Origin: Helicobacter ibis
GTDB taxonomy: Bacteria > Campylobacterota > Campylobacteria > Campylobacterales > Helicobacteraceae
Assembly (NCBI RefSeq): GCF_027859255.1
Contig: NZ_JAQHXR010000001.1
Location: 248,001 to 312,000 of the forward strand
Length of the DNA stretch: 64,000 nucleotides
Direction of reading: 5' to 3'
Of the stretch, positions 35,362 through 46,270 are shown piece after piece; within the stretch, counting starts at the first letter, position 1; every line of letters starts with the position of its first letter. The position numbers and the translations under genes are program-made. A model generated the notes under the pieces. That model worked only from the letters and a program-made list of their open reading frames with translations. It searched no databases and was not told the origin of the DNA.

Positions 35362-36579
35362 TTAGTTATATCCAAGTTTAGGACCTCTAAGTCCTATAAA
35401 TTGTTGTGTAGCATGTGTTATTTTGCCATTTTTTGCATCGTTATTTAGCTCACTTATAATCTCTTGTAGATTATTTTGTGTAAGATCTCTACCACCAAGT
35501 CCATATATATAGTTGCTAACAACAGGTCTAGAATCTGTCTTGTAAATTGCAGATACACCTTCATTAAATAGCATTCCCATAGCACCAGCAGGTAAACTTC
35601 TATCTAGGAATGCTACGGCTTTTGCTTTGCTTAGTGCTCTTCCTAGTGCTTCATAAGGGAATGGTCTTAGAACTCTTATGCTAACTACACCAACTTTGAT
35701 TCCATTTTCTCTTGCTTTTTTGGCTGCAATTTGAGATGATTCAACGGTTGTGCCAAGCGATACAAGAATAATATCAGCATCATCTGTCATATATTCTTCA
35801 ACTACACTATATTTCCTTCCAGTTAGTTGCTCAAACTCCTTGAATGTTCTTTCAATAACTGGCATAGAATTCATAATGGCATTGTGAAGTTGTGCTTTAT
35901 GTTCAAAGTGCCAATCTTCTTCAGTTTGTGCTCCATATGTTGCAGGTTTGTCAAAGTCTAGCATTGCATTTTTGGGCTTATAGTCTCCTATAAACTTATA
36001 TGCTACTTCATCTTTTAGCGGTCTTACACTTTGTGCAGTGTGTGAGCATATAAATCCATCTTGATGAACCATTGTAGGAATTCTAACATCATAGTCTTCT
36101 GCAATTTTAAAAGCCATAAGATTGAAGTCATATGCTTCTTGCGGATTGTATGTGCATAGGTTTATCCAGCCTGCATCACGCCCAAGATACATATCAGAAT
36201 GATCACCATTTACATTTAATGGACTAGCTAATGCACGATTTACTACATTTAACACTATTGGCAATCTCATACCAGATGCTTGATATAAAACTTCTACCAT
36301 TAGTGCGAATCCTTGTGAGCTTGTAGCAGTAGCAACTCTACCACCAGCAGCTGCAGCACCAACACAGCCACTCATAGCAGCGTGTTCTGATTCAACCATT
36401 ATAAATTCACCATCTATATATCCATCTGCTAAAAAACTAGCATAGTTTTGCACTATCGGCGTAGAAGGTGTTATAGGATATGCAGATACTACATCTATTT
36501 GTGCTTGTCTTAAAGCATGGCTTGCAGCCATGTTTCCATCCCAAACTTCTATTTCTTGTAATTCATATTTTTCAGCCAT
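35362..36579 (-). CDS. porA: pyruvate:ferredoxin/flavodoxin oxidoreductase alpha subunit
   Basis: 405 residues; binds pyruvate and forms the active site with PorB. Marks are AYPITPSTPIVQ, GCVGAAAAGGRVATATSSQGFALM and a C-terminal transketolase-like part VLRPFPYEALGRALSKAKAVAFLDRS. The gap to porB is nine bases. Confidence 0.92.
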   Translation of the reverse strand: MAEKYELQEIEVWDGNMAASHALRQAQIDVVSAYPITPSTPIVQNYASFLADGYIDGEFIMVESEHAAMSGCVGAAAAGGRVATATSSQGFALMVEVLYQASGMRLPIVLNVVNRALASPLNVNGDHSDMYLGRDAGWINLCTYNPQEAYDFNLMAFKIAEDYDVRIPTMVHQDGFICSHTAQSVRPLKDEVAYKFIGDYKPKNAMLDFDKPATYGAQTEEDWHFEHKAQLHNAIMNSMPVIERTFKEFEQLTGRKYSVVEEYMTDDADIILVSLGTTVESSQIAAKKARENGIKVGVVSIRVLRPFPYEALGRALSKAKAVAFLDRSLPAGAMGMLFNEGVSAIYKTDSRPVVSNYIYGLGGRDLTQNNLQEIISELNNDAKNGKITHATQQFIGLRGPKLGYN

Positions 36580-36580
36580 G

Positions 36581-36979
36581 TTAATCCTTTTTCTTTTCTT
36601 CTTTTGCTGGCCATTTTGCTAGTGCGTTTTCATTTGTTTCATAATCGCTAAACATAAGAAGTGATTTTGGATTTGTAGGACATACATCTACACACACACC
36701 ACAGCCTTTGCAATGCACATAATCAACCCCAGTCATTTTTTCATCTCTTACAAGTATTGATGAATCAGGACAATAAACCCAACAAAAATAGCAATTAATA
36801 CAATGATCGTGGTTATAAACAGGCTTTTCTACTCTCCAGTGTGCTACACTTGCTTTATATGAGCTATCTTCTCTGTATTCTCTATCGCTTGCATGTTTAT
36901 CAACCATGTTTGAGCCATTTTTTTCAAATGGAAACAATACTGAACCAATTTCAAATTCATTCCAACCTTTGTGTTCCAT
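36581..36979 (-). CDS. porD: pyruvate:ferredoxin/flavodoxin oxidoreductase delta subunit (2x4Fe-4S)
   Basis: 132-residue ferredoxin-like subunit with two 4Fe-4S motifs, CINCYFCWVYCP and CKGCGVCVDVCP, passing electrons from TPP to the external acceptor. One base from porA. Confidence 0.92.
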   Translation of the reverse strand: MEHKGWNEFEIGSVLFPFEKNGSNMVDKHASDREYREDSSYKASVAHWRVEKPVYNHDHCINCYFCWVYCPDSSILVRDEKMTGVDYVHCKGCGVCVDVCPTNPKSLLMFSDYETNENALAKWPAKEEKKKD

Positions 36980-36987
36980 GATACCTC

Positions 36988-37548
36988 CTATTTTACTTCG
37001 TTGTATGCTTTTCTTATTACATCCATATTTGCATCAATTATCTTTTGCGGAAGTTTTTTACCAAGCACTTTTTTAAAAGATTCTAAGAAAAATTCTAATT
37101 CTAGGCTTTTTGAAATCTTTAAGAATGCACCTAGCATTGGTGCATTTGGTATTGATTTGCCAAAAGCCTCTCTTGATAATCCTATACAATCTAATATATA
37201 CACTTCTTTTCCCTTTAGCTCTGGTTTGCTTTCTAAAAATTCATCTTTGCTTAAATGAGTGGTTATTATGTATTTTGTTGTTGGTTTTTCATTAGCACAA
37301 ATATCTGTGATATATGTTAAACCTGGATCTATAACTAATATATAATCAGGATTCATAAATTTCTCGTGGTTTAAAATTGGATTATCATCAATTCTGTTGT
37401 ATGCAGTCATAGCAGCACCTCTTTTGGCTGAACCATAAAACGCAAATGCTTGAACCTCTTTGCCAGTTCCTGCAATTACATCAGCCAAACCCTTAGCACC
37501 AGTAACAGCACCTTGACCTGCTCGACTATGCCATCTAATCTCTAGCAT
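36988..37548 (-). CDS. porC: pyruvate:ferredoxin/flavodoxin oxidoreductase gamma subunit
   Basis: 186 residues; HSRAGQGAVTGAKGLADVI is the signature of the gamma (catalytic-core) domain, and AFYGSAKRGAAMTAYNRI follows. First gene of the operon, with AGGAGG before its ATG. It is translated together with porD eight bases away. Confidence 0.92.
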   Translation of the reverse strand: MLEIRWHSRAGQGAVTGAKGLADVIAGTGKEVQAFAFYGSAKRGAAMTAYNRIDDNPILNHEKFMNPDYILVIDPGLTYITDICANEKPTTKYIITTHLSKDEFLESKPELKGKEVYILDCIGLSREAFGKSIPNAPMLGAFLKISKSLELEFFLESFKKVLGKKLPQKIIDANMDVIRKAYNEVK

Positions 37549-37580
37549 GTTATGCCTCCTAAATAACTTGTATTTATATT

Positions 37581-37586
37581 ATTGTA
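37581..37586 (-). promoter_or_regulatory. -10-like box (TACAAT) upstream of porC
   Basis: TACAAT on the minus strand, 32 bases before the porC ATG, with an AGGAGG between. The 137-base gap to the HAD gene holds nothing else clear. Confidence 0.35.
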
Positions 37587-37685
37587 AGCAAGAGGCACTT
37601 AAAAATTACTTTTTACAGAATAAAAGGTAAAATAATATTTATCTTTATAGAAATTGATAATATTTATAAAATTTCTCAACATATC

Positions 37686-38345
37686 CTATTTTATCCCTAG
37701 TATTTCTTTTATTTTTAATATAGCATACAATGAATCTTTTTCTATGTTGCTTGTATATTTTTGTAACAATTCTACACTTGCATATCCGGTTGTTACTGCA
37801 ATAGAGTTTATATTTGCGTCATTTGCTGCTTGTATATCAAGTTGTGTATCGCCTATTAGGTAAATATTGTCTTTAGCTATGTTTTTTGAGATTGCATTGA
37901 TTGCTTTTATTACAGGCTCTTTGTTTGGTTTTGGGTATGTTACATCTTCTCTGCCTATAACACATGAAAAATATTTCAATAATCCAAAGTGTTCTAGCAA
38001 CTCTTTGGAGTATTTGCCAGTTTTTGTTGTTACTATGCCTAAATGTGCAAAACTATAAGCCTCAATAATCGAATCTTTAGCATTTGGAAGTAGATTCGTT
38101 TTTATATTACATATTTCTCTATAGTATTTTTTGTAAGATTCAACATAAGTAGGTATTGAATCTTTTGGCACTTCTAATGCTTCAAACATATCTTCTAGTG
38201 TGTATCCTATTTTGCTTGTTAGTATTTCTAAATTTGGTTTATTTTTGTTGTGAGATTCAAATACTTTGTTGAAACTCTCACATATTGCTTCAGTTGAATC
38301 TATTAATGTCCCGTCTAAATCAAATAATACAATTGTTTGTTTCAT
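37686..38345 (-). CDS. HAD-family phosphatase (phosphoglycolate phosphatase-like)
   Basis: 219 residues. HAD motif I is VLFDLDGTLIDST at residues 6-18, motif II VTTKTGK and motif III KPNKEPV with the acidic LIGDTQLDIQAANDA. The helical cap between motifs I and II matches Gph/PGP-like enzymes. Could be phosphoglycolate phosphatase or pyrophosphatase. Confidence 0.8.
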   Translation of the reverse strand: MKQTIVLFDLDGTLIDSTEAICESFNKVFESHNKNKPNLEILTSKIGYTLEDMFEALEVPKDSIPTYVESYKKYYREICNIKTNLLPNAKDSIIEAYSFAHLGIVTTKTGKYSKELLEHFGLLKYFSCVIGREDVTYPKPNKEPVIKAINAISKNIAKDNIYLIGDTQLDIQAANDANINSIAVTTGYASVELLQKYTSNIEKDSLYAILKIKEILGIK

Positions 38346-38400
38346 ATCGTGTCCTAAAAATAATATTTTGAAATTTACATTTATTTTGCTTTAAAAACGA

Positions 38401-38406
38401 TAGAAT
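38401..38406 (+). promoter_or_regulatory. -10 box (TAGAAT) upstream of the exonuclease gene
   Basis: TAGAAT followed by C, T, AGGCTTT and AATTTT. The thrS upstream region carries almost the same string at 46229. Placed 27 bases before the chosen start. Confidence 0.5.
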
Positions 38407-38432
38407 CTAGGCTTTAATTTTTAGGAATGGTG

Positions 38433-39176
38433 ATGTCAAATATTTATTCTAAACTTATAAACAAACTTACAAAAAGACCACTTAGCATAAATGAGCTTGA
38501 GGTTTTATTGAGTGATTTGGATAATTATTGTGATGCTAGTTTAGAGTTAGAATTGTTACAATCAAGCGGTTTGCCACTTGTTTTTATAAAAGATCAGGTA
38601 TTTTTAAAAACAACACTAACGCAAGCTACCCTAGATAGTTATTGTATAGTTGATATAGAGACCAATGGACATAATCCACAGCTTCACCAACCAATAGAAA
38701 TAGGAGCTATATTATACAAAGAAGGTAGAGTTGAGAGAACTTTTAGTAGCCTAATTTTTTGCAAAGAGATTCCACAAGCAGTTACTAAACTAACTGGAAT
38801 CACACCGGATATGCTAGTTAATGCACCGCATTTAAAGAGTGTATTGGAAACTTTTAGAGTGTTTTTAGGAGATTCAATTCTTGTGGCACATAATGCTGAT
38901 TTTGATTTTAATTTTTTAAGCCAATGTTTGGATTATTATGATTTTGGTGCTTTATATAACTTTAGAATATGTACAATAAAGTTAGCAAGAAAGCTAATAA
39001 AATCAGAAAGATATTCACTTGGCTATTTAAATGAATTTTTAGAAATTAATCATTTTCCTTTACATAGAGCTTATGATGATTCAGTAATTGCATTTGAGAT
39101 ATTTAAAAAATGTCTAAAGTTGCTACCTAAGAGCATATACACCAGCCAAGATTTGATACAATTTGCAACCCAATAA
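38433..39176 (+). CDS. DnaQ-like 3'-5' exonuclease
   Basis: About 247 residues. The DEDDh exonuclease motifs are VDIETNGHNP near residue 75, the acidic Asp in VAHNADFDFNFLS (motif II) and HRAYDDSVIAFEIF (motif III). It resembles the epsilon subunit of DNA polymerase III or a related proofreader. ATG 38433 is preferred over 38427, which touches the AGGA. An 18-base gap separates it from nspC. Confidence 0.85.
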   Translation: MSNIYSKLINKLTKRPLSINELEVLLSDLDNYCDASLELELLQSSGLPLVFIKDQVFLKTTLTQATLDSYCIVDIETNGHNPQLHQPIEIGAILYKEGRVERTFSSLIFCKEIPQAVTKLTGITPDMLVNAPHLKSVLETFRVFLGDSILVAHNADFDFNFLSQCLDYYDFGALYNFRICTIKLARKLIKSERYSLGYLNEFLEINHFPLHRAYDDSVIAFEIFKKCLKLLPKSIYTSQDLIQFATQ

Positions 39177-39193
39177 AGCAGGAGAATCTTAAG

Positions 39194-40420
39194 ATGAATA
39201 CAAATAATTATCCTAATAATTTTGAATATTTTCCAAGTCCATGCTATGTGCTAGAAGAAGAGAAACTAGAAAAGAATCTTCAGATACTAAATTATGTAAG
39301 ATTAAAAAGTGGAGCAAAGATTTTATTGGCTTTGAAAGCTTATTCTCTATGGAGGAGCTTTGGTTTAATAAGACAATATTTAGATGGTATAACAGCTAGT
39401 GGAATTTATGAAGCAAGATTAGGTTATGAAGAGTTTAAAAAAGAGGTTGCAACATTTAGTCCTGCTTACAAAAAACGAGAAATGGAAGAACTAGTAAAAA
39501 TTTCAAACCATATTATTTTTAATTCTTTTAAGCAGTGGCGTAAGTTTAAAGACATAATAGATAATGAAAATAAAATTAGAGAAAGTGAAAATAGAGAATT
39601 AATTGAAGTTGGACTTAGGGTGAATCCAAAATATAGCGAAGTTACACCACCTATATACAATCCTTGTATCATTGGTTCTAGGCTTGGGATTACGCCAAAG
39701 GAGTTTAAAAAAGGTGTTAGTAAATATGGGTTAGATGGTATAAGTGGAATTCACTTTCATACGCATTGTGAGCAAAATAGTGATGCATTAGCTAGAAGTT
39801 TGGAACATTTTGAGAAGCATTTTGGTGGCCATATTGCAAAAATGAAGTGGATTAATTTTGGTGGTGGTCATCACATTACAAGGGCTGATTACGATGTTGA
39901 GCTTTTGGTGAAAATTATTCAAGGATTCATTCAGAAGTATAAAACAGAAGTGTATTTAGAGCCGGGAGAGGCGGTTGGTTGGCAAACTGGGTTTTTAATA
40001 GGAAGTGTTATTGATATTGTTCACAATGGAATAGATATTGCTATTTTGGATATTAGTGCCACAACACACATGCCAGATTGCCTTGAGATGCCATATAGAC
40101 CAATGGTTAGAAATAGTGGTGAAGTAAAAATAAAGCACAAAAAAAATGGTAAGCTAAAGCTTAAAGGAGAGAAAAAATATTGCTATCGATTCGGTGGCCC
40201 TAGTTGTTTGGCAGGTGATGTAATAGGCGATTATAGTTTTGATGAACCACTTAAAATTGGAGATAAAATAATCTTTGAAGATATGATACATTACACAATT
40301 GTTAAGAATAATACATTCAATGGAATACCTTTGCCAAGTATAGCAATGATAAGTAAAGAAGGCAATTTTAATATTTTAAAAACATTTGATTATAGTGAGT
40401 ATAAGAATCGAAATAGTTAG
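39194..40420 (+). CDS. nspC: carboxynorspermidine/carboxyspermidine decarboxylase
   Basis: PLP enzyme of the alanine-racemase fold producing spermidine or norspermidine by the carboxyspermidine route, typical of Campylobacterota. 408 residues; aldimine Lys in LLALKAYSLW; HFHTHCEQN, NFGGGHHIT, YLEPGEAVGW and a late GPSCLAGDV with the active-site Cys. AGGAG precedes the ATG. The partner dehydrogenase is not in the window. Confidence 0.93.
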   Translation: MNTNNYPNNFEYFPSPCYVLEEEKLEKNLQILNYVRLKSGAKILLALKAYSLWRSFGLIRQYLDGITASGIYEARLGYEEFKKEVATFSPAYKKREMEELVKISNHIIFNSFKQWRKFKDIIDNENKIRESENRELIEVGLRVNPKYSEVTPPIYNPCIIGSRLGITPKEFKKGVSKYGLDGISGIHFHTHCEQNSDALARSLEHFEKHFGGHIAKMKWINFGGGHHITRADYDVELLVKIIQGFIQKYKTEVYLEPGEAVGWQTGFLIGSVIDIVHNGIDIAILDISATTHMPDCLEMPYRPMVRNSGEVKIKHKKNGKLKLKGEKKYCYRFGGPSCLAGDVIGDYSFDEPLKIGDKIIFEDMIHYTIVKNNTFNGIPLPSIAMISKEGNFNILKTFDYSEYKNRNS

Positions 40421-40463
40421 ATTTAAGCTTATATAAACAATTTTTAGTTAGAATTTTTGGTTT

Positions 40464-40479
40464 TGTAACTAGTATTACA
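40464..40479 (+). promoter_or_regulatory. CmeR-like operator upstream of the RND efflux operon
   Basis: The 16-mer TGTAACTAGTATTACA has TGTAA/TTACA arms around six bases. The CmeR operator at the C. jejuni cmeABC promoter, as I recall it, is TGTAATAAATATTACA; 13 of 16 positions agree. It lies 22 bases before the adaptor ATG, where it would overlap the promoter. No TetR-type gene is adjacent. Confidence 0.5.
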
Positions 40480-40501
40480 CTTTGTATTAAGGAAAATTAT
40501 T

Positions 40502-41620
40502 ATGATGCATAAAAAAATCATATTGTTAGTTTCGTTGTTTGTAGCATTTGTTGTTAGTGGTTGTTCAAGTGGAGATACGCAAAATGTTGCTAAAAATTCT
40601 TCAATACCTGTTGAAGTTTATAATGTAAAGCAAGAAAATGTGGAAGTTTCATTTGAGTATCCAACTCAATTAAAAAGTATCCAAAGTGTTGATATTTATG
40701 CAAGAGTTCAAGGGACATTGTTGCAACAAAACTTTATTGAAGGCACTTTTGTTAAAGAAGGTGACAAGCTCTTTAAAATAGATCCAGCAAGATATGAGGC
40801 AAGTGTTAATATAGCTAAGGCTCAATTATTATCAGCTCAAGCTACCTTTAAAGAAGCAAAGAGGGATTGGGAGAGATCAAAGAAGCTTTTTGAAGAAAAA
40901 GCATTAAGCCCAAAAGAAAGAGATCAATCTTTATCTGCATATGAGAGTGCATTAGCAAATGTAGAAAATGCAAAAGCTAGTTTAGATAATGCAATGATTG
41001 ACTTAGAATATACAGATGTTATTGCTACTGCAAGTGGAAAAATAGGTATGAAAAATTATGACATAGGTGATTTAGTAGGTATTGCAGGTGGGAACAATGT
41101 TTTAACCACGATAACGCAACTCGATCCAATACATGCAGAATTCTCAATACCAAATAACGATTACTATTTCTTGCGGAATCTAAATAGAGATAATATTAAA
41201 GTTACATATATATTGCCTGATGGTAATGATTATAAAGAGAAGGGCAAGATTGATTTTATAGATAATGTAGTAGATTCAAATACTGCTACTATAAAGGCTA
41301 GAGCAATTGTGGCAAATACTGATAATTTGCTTGTTCCAGGTGAATTTTCTAGGGTAAAACTTGATGGATTTGTAGCCGAAAATGCAATTGCGATTCCTCA
41401 AAATGCTGTTATGCAAAATGCACAAGGTAGTTTTGTCTATACAATTATAGATAATAAAGCCACTATCACCCCAGTAGTATTAGGAAATGTAGTTGGAAAT
41501 AAGTTTTTAGTTAAGTCTGGTTTAAAAGATGGAGATGTTGTAATTACAAGTCAGCTAATTAAAATAAAACCGGGTGCTAGTGTAACCCCAATTGGTGTCA
41601 ATAAGTTTGAAACTAAATAA
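40502..41620 (+). CDS. cmeA: RND efflux periplasmic adaptor (CmeA/AcrA-like)
   Basis: Membrane-fusion lipoprotein linking inner-membrane pump and outer-membrane channel. 372 residues; the N-terminal signal ends in VVSGCSSGD, a lipobox. Lipoyl half-motifs (YARVQGTLLQQNFIEGTFVKEGD), a helical hairpin rich in A/E/K, and a beta-barrel follow. First gene of a three-gene pump operon; the operator-like site precedes it. Confidence 0.9.
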   Translation: MMHKKIILLVSLFVAFVVSGCSSGDTQNVAKNSSIPVEVYNVKQENVEVSFEYPTQLKSIQSVDIYARVQGTLLQQNFIEGTFVKEGDKLFKIDPARYEASVNIAKAQLLSAQATFKEAKRDWERSKKLFEEKALSPKERDQSLSAYESALANVENAKASLDNAMIDLEYTDVIATASGKIGMKNYDIGDLVGIAGGNNVLTTITQLDPIHAEFSIPNNDYYFLRNLNRDNIKVTYILPDGNDYKEKGKIDFIDNVVDSNTATIKARAIVANTDNLLVPGEFSRVKLDGFVAENAIAIPQNAVMQNAQGSFVYTIIDNKATITPVVLGNVVGNKFLVKSGLKDGDVVITSQLIKIKPGASVTPIGVNKFETK

Positions 41621-41651
41621 GTTAATGTAAGGTTTTTAAAAAAGGTTTTTT

Positions 41652-44600
41652 ATGTTTTCTAAATTTTTTATTAATCGTCCAGTATTAGCTATGGTTATGT
41701 CAATAGTCATAGTAATTTCTGGATTATTATCCATGGTATCTCTTGCGGTTGAAGAGTATCCACAAGTAACTCCTCCACAAGTTGTGGTGCAAGCTACATA
41801 TCCCGGTGCTAGTGCAGAGGTAATTTCAAGTAGTGTGGCAAGTGTGCTAGAGAGTAGTATTAATGGTGTTGAAGGCATGATATATATGCAAACTTCCTCT
41901 ACTTCAAGTGGAACTCTTAGTATTAATATATATTTCACAAATGAGACAGATCCAGATCAAGCCACCATAAATGTAAATAATCGTGTCCAATCAGTGCTTA
42001 GTTCATTGCCACAAGAAGTTCAAAGAATGGGCGTTAAGGTAGACAAAAGATCATCTACAATTTTGGCGGTTTATTCTTTATTTTCTGATGTTCCAAACCA
42101 AGATGCAACTTATATTGCAAATTACGCTGCGATTAATATTTTAGATGAGTTAAAGAGAGTGCCGGGGGTTGGTGATGCTACATTATTTGGTAGACAAGAG
42201 TATGCAATGAGGATTTGGTTATCGCCAGACAAACTTACAAAATATAATCTAACCCCTTCTGAAGTAATTGCATTAGTGCAGGAACAAAACTCACAATTTG
42301 CAGCAGGTGCATTTGGACAAGAGCCTGTAAGGTCTGATTTAAACTTCACATATACGGTTACTACAAAAGGAAGATTTGTTGATGCAAAAGAGTTTGAAAA
42401 CATATTAATTAGGACTAATCCTGATGGTTCATCTTTGTATTTAAAAGATATAGCAAGGATAGAACTAGGTGCCGAAGATTATAGTGTTAATGCTTTTTAT
42501 AATGGGCATTCTGCAGTTGCATTTGGTGTATTTTTACAACCAGGAGCTAATGCACTTAATGTAGCAGAAGGCGTAGAAAAGAAGTTACAAGAGCTATCAA
42601 AAAGCTTCCCTGATGGTATGCAATATAAGATTCCATATGATACAACCGCATTTGTGAAGGTTTCTGTGCAAGAGGTTGTAAAGACATTTTTTGAAGCCAT
42701 AATACTTGTTGTTATTGTTATTTACTTCTTTTTGCAGAATTTTAGGGCAACTATTATTCCAGTCTTAGCGGTACCCGTTTCTATTATAGGTGCATTTGCA
42801 GGTATGTATTTACTTGGATTTTCGATTAACTTACTTACGCTATTTGGACTTATATTGGCCATTGGTATTGTTGTTGATGATGCAATTATTGTTATTGAAA
42901 ATGTTGAGAGAATAATCCATGAAGAAAAGCTAAGTGTAAAGGAAGCAACAATTAAGGCAATGGACGAAATAGCAAGTCCAGTTATTGCTATTGTGCTTGT
43001 TTTATCAGCTGTTTTTGTGCCTGTCGCATTTATTGGTGGGTTTTCTGGTGAGATATATAAGCAATTTGCAATTACTATAGTTATATCTGTTATTATATCT
43101 GGGTTTGTTGCTCTTACGCTGACGCCTGCATTATGTGTGTCTATTTTAAGCACAAAAGAACCAAAGCCTTTTAAAATAGTGAAGAAGTTTAATGTATTTT
43201 TTGATTGGCTTACACATAAATTCACAGAAAAGGTAGCAAATGCTATTAGGAGAGGTACTTTATACTTGGTACTTTTTGTTGGTTTGATTTTTATTACTTA
43301 TGGATTATTTACTAGAGTTCCTACTGGATTAGTTCCTGCTGAAGATAAGGGTATTTTGCTAATTTCAGTACAATTGCCACCTGCAACTGCATTGAGCAGG
43401 ACAACTCAAACTATTGGCTTTATGGAAGAAACCGTAAGAAGCAATCCTAATGTAGATTCAATTATGGCTCTAGCTGGATATGATTTGTTATCTAGTGCTA
43501 CTAGAACATTTGGTGGTACTGCGTTTGTTAAGCTTAAAGATTGGGACGAGAGAAAAGAAGATTCGCAACACTCTGCTTTCTTGGCAAAAACGCTAACAGG
43601 ACAACTTATGCAAAATCCAAATGCTGTTATTTTTGCATTAAATCCACCTCCAATTATGGGACTTAGCTTGACTGATGGCTTTGAAGCATATATTCAAGAT
43701 AGAACTGGTGGATCTATACAAGATCTACAAAAATACACTCAAATGGTGTTAGAAGCAGCACAGAATCGTCCGGAGCTAACTGGAGTTAGGACAACGCTTA
43801 GTGCAAGTGTGCCTCAATATAATGTAGAACTAGATAGAGAAAAGGCAAAATCTCTTGGTATAAGCGTTGTTGATGTATTTTCTACTTTACAAGCAACATT
43901 TGGAACTTATTATGTAAATGACTTTAATTTGTTTGGTAGAACCTATAAGGTAAATATACAATCTGAAAGTAGCTTTAGGGAATCTCCTGCTGATTTGAGC
44001 AAGGTTTTTGTAAGGACAAATAAGGGTGATTTAGTGCCAATTAGCTCTATTGTAACTTTTAAAAGGGTGGTTGGACCTGATATTTTAGAGAGATTCAACT
44101 TATTCCCTGCTGCAAAATTAATGGGTGATGCAACTGCAGGATATTCTTCTGGTGATGCATTAAGGGCTATTGAAGAAGTGGCTGCTGAAGTCTTGCCAGA
44201 TGGATATACGATAGCATTTTCTGGTAGCTCATATCAAGAAAAAGCAAGTAGTGGAACTGGTGCTGTTGCATTTATTTTTGGTTTGATATTTGTGTTTTTG
44301 ATTCTTGCTGCACAATACGAAAGATGGCTAATGCCTTTAGCGGTTCTAACCGCTGTTCCTTTTGCGGTATTTGGTGCTATTTTTGCTACATGGCTTAGAG
44401 GATTAGAAAATGACATATATTTCCAAATAGGTCTAGTAACTCTAATAGCCTTAGCAGCAAAGAATGCAATTTTGATAATAGAATTTGCAATGCAAGCTAG
44501 AGAGCATGAAGGTAAAGATATATACGAATCTGCAATTGAAGCAGCAAGACTTAGATTTAGACCAATTGTTATGACTTCTTTAGCATTTACTATAGGGGTT

Positions 44601-44774
44601 CTACCATTAGCAATTAGCACAGGTGCTGGTTCTGCTAGTAGGCATGCAATAGGAACTGGTGTTATAGGTGGTATGTTGGCAGCTACATTTATTGCTACAT
44701 TTTTCATACCTTTATTTTTCACATATTTTGCGAGATTTAGTGAGTTTTTAGCAAACCTAAGGAATAAAAAATGA
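41652..44774 (+). CDS. cmeB: RND multidrug efflux permease (CmeB/AcrB-like)
   Basis: Proton-driven inner-membrane pump of the HAE1 family, 1,040 residues, about 12 helices and two large periplasmic loops. Marks: [14 protein letters not shown] start, [22 protein letters not shown] with the proton-relay Asp pair, [14 protein letters not shown] and, late, [19 protein letters not shown]. The stop overlaps the next gene (ATGA). Confidence 0.95.
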   Translation: MFSKFFINRPVLAMVMSIVIVISGLLSMVSLAVEEYPQVTPPQVVVQATYPGASAEVISSSVASVLESSINGVEGMIYMQTSSTSSGTLSINIYFTNETDPDQATINVNNRVQSVLSSLPQEVQRMGVKVDKRSSTILAVYSLFSDVPNQDATYIANYAAINILDELKRVPGVGDATLFGRQEYAMRIWLSPDKLTKYNLTPSEVIALVQEQNSQFAAGAFGQEPVRSDLNFTYTVTTKGRFVDAKEFENILIRTNPDGSSLYLKDIARIELGAEDYSVNAFYNGHSAVAFGVFLQPGANALNVAEGVEKKLQELSKSFPDGMQYKIPYDTTAFVKVSVQEVVKTFFEAIILVVIVIYFFLQNFRATIIPVLAVPVSIIGAFAGMYLLGFSINLLTLFGLILAIGIVVDDAIIVIENVERIIHEEKLSVKEATIKAMDEIASPVIAIVLVLSAVFVPVAFIGGFSGEIYKQFAITIVISVIISGFVALTLTPALCVSILSTKEPKPFKIVKKFNVFFDWLTHKFTEKVANAIRRGTLYLVLFVGLIFITYGLFTRVPTGLVPAEDKGILLISVQLPPATALSRTTQTIGFMEETVRSNPNVDSIMALAGYDLLSSATRTFGGTAFVKLKDWDERKEDSQHSAFLAKTLTGQLMQNPNAVIFALNPPPIMGLSLTDGFEAYIQDRTGGSIQDLQKYTQMVLEAAQNRPELTGVRTTLSASVPQYNVELDREKAKSLGISVVDVFSTLQATFGTYYVNDFNLFGRTYKVNIQSESSFRESPADLSKVFVRTNKGDLVPISSIVTFKRVVGPDILERFNLFPAAKLMGDATAGYSSGDALRAIEEVAAEVLPDGYTIAFSGSSYQEKASSGTGAVAFIFGLIFVFLILAAQYERWLMPLAVLTAVPFAVFGAIFATWLRGLENDIYFQIGLVTLIALAAKNAILIIEFAMQAREHEGKDIYESAIEAARLRFRPIVMTSLAFTIGVLPLAISTGAGSASRHAIGTGVIGGMLAATFIATFFIPLFFTYFARFSEFLANLRNKK

Positions 44775-46177
44775 AATTAAAAATTATATCTTTAATATCT
44801 TTATTGTTGATTTTTGGAGGTTGTTCTCTATCTCCAAAATATGAACAACCACAAGTTAGTATCCCTAGTAACTTTACAGGAGAGAGTGCAGATTCTAAAA
44901 TTAGTGTTGCTTGGTGGAAAGACTTTAATGATGAATATTTAAATACTCTTGTTGATGAAGCATTGAAAAATAATTATGATTTATCTTTAGCTATGAGTAG
45001 AATCTCTCAAGCTAGAAGTCAGTGGAGCTATGCTAGAAGCGATAGATATCCAAATATAGGTGCTAAAGGTGAGGCTACTAGAAATAATGGAAATATGAGC
45101 AATCCAGTAAGTATGGGTGATAATTATAATAATTTTTCTTTAAGTGCTGTTTTGAGTTTTGAACTTGATTTGTGGGGTAGGGCTAGGGATTCTGATAGGA
45201 AAGCTTATGCCATGTTATTATCAAGCAAGGCCAGTAGAGACACTATTAAGCTTAGTTTGATTTCTAATGTTATTCAAAGTTATTTTGGTATTTTGGTTCT
45301 TAACAATCAAGTAGAAATTTCAAGATATACCCTAAAGAGTAGGACTGAAAGCTATGAATACAGAAAAAAAGAATATGAAATAGGGAAAATACCAGAAATA
45401 GATATGCAACAAGCAAAATCAGAGATGGCGTCTGTAAAGGCTCAAATGCAAAAGTTATTAATGGAGCAAAATGCAGCCCAAACTTCACTTATGATTCTTC
45501 TAGGTAGAAATCCGCAAGAGATTTTTGATCTAAAATTGCCGACAGAAGCAAAAGCATTGCCAAAATCACCGGTTATTCCTATTGGACTTTCATCTACTTT
45601 ATTGGAGCAAAGACCAGATATAGAAGTAGCAACACAGAATCTAAAAGCATCTAACTTTGCAATTGGTGTTGCTAGAAGTGCATATTTTCCAACTATATCA
45701 CTAACGGGATTAGCAGGATATGTAAGCCCACAATTAAATAATCTAATGCAAAGTTCATCTTCAACTTGGAATTATGGTGGTAACTTTGTTGGTAATCTCT
45801 TAGATATGGGTAGAACAATGGCTAATGTAGATTATGCAAAAGCACAACAAGAAGAGATGTTGCTTACATATGGACAAGTAGTAAGAAATGCATTTGGAGA
45901 GGTTAGAGATTCATTGTTTAACTATTCTATGAGTGGCGAGAGGTTAAAAAGCTTAGATGACCAAGTAAAGGCACTTAGGAGAACATTAGTCTTAGCAGAG
46001 CTTAGATATGCTGAAGGATATACTAATTATTTAGAGGTTTTAAATACGCAAAGTAGCTTGTTTGCAGCAGAATTGACTTATCAAAGTGCTGCATTGGAGA
46101 ACTTGAGTGCTAGTATCAATGTGTATAAGGCATTTGGTGGTGGTTGGGATAAAACCAAATATGTACAAGAAGAATAG
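44771..46177 (+). CDS. cmeC: RND outer-membrane channel lipoprotein (CmeC/OprM-like)
   Basis: TolC-like outer-membrane factor of the NodT family, 468 residues. The signal ends at [11 protein letters not shown] (lipobox). Family marks are [40 protein letters not shown], and [11 protein letters not shown]. Overlaps cmeB. Completes the tripartite pump. Confidence 0.93.
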   Translation: MKLKIISLISLLLIFGGCSLSPKYEQPQVSIPSNFTGESADSKISVAWWKDFNDEYLNTLVDEALKNNYDLSLAMSRISQARSQWSYARSDRYPNIGAKGEATRNNGNMSNPVSMGDNYNNFSLSAVLSFELDLWGRARDSDRKAYAMLLSSKASRDTIKLSLISNVIQSYFGILVLNNQVEISRYTLKSRTESYEYRKKEYEIGKIPEIDMQQAKSEMASVKAQMQKLLMEQNAAQTSLMILLGRNPQEIFDLKLPTEAKALPKSPVIPIGLSSTLLEQRPDIEVATQNLKASNFAIGVARSAYFPTISLTGLAGYVSPQLNNLMQSSSSTWNYGGNFVGNLLDMGRTMANVDYAKAQQEEMLLTYGQVVRNAFGEVRDSLFNYSMSGERLKSLDDQVKALRRTLVLAELRYAEGYTNYLEVLNTQSSLFAAELTYQSAALENLSASINVYKAFGGGWDKTKYVQEE

Positions 46178-46228
46178 ACTTTATTAAGATGCAAAATTAT
46201 TTTAAGGAATAAAAATGTATTTTTTTGG

Positions 46229-46234
46229 TAGAAT
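46229..46234 (+). promoter_or_regulatory. -10 box (TAGAAT) upstream of thrS
   Basis: TAGAAT followed by CAAGGCTTTTAATTTT, nearly the same string as at 38401. It lies 37 bases before the thrS ATG and after the efflux operon. Confidence 0.5.
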
Positions 46235-46270
46235 CAAGGCTTTTAATTTTGAATTAAGGTTATATAATTA

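Noticed and set aside
42722-43225. 167-residue minus-strand ORF in cmeB
   Set aside because: Shadow of a well-recognised RND permease; low complexity and no start context.
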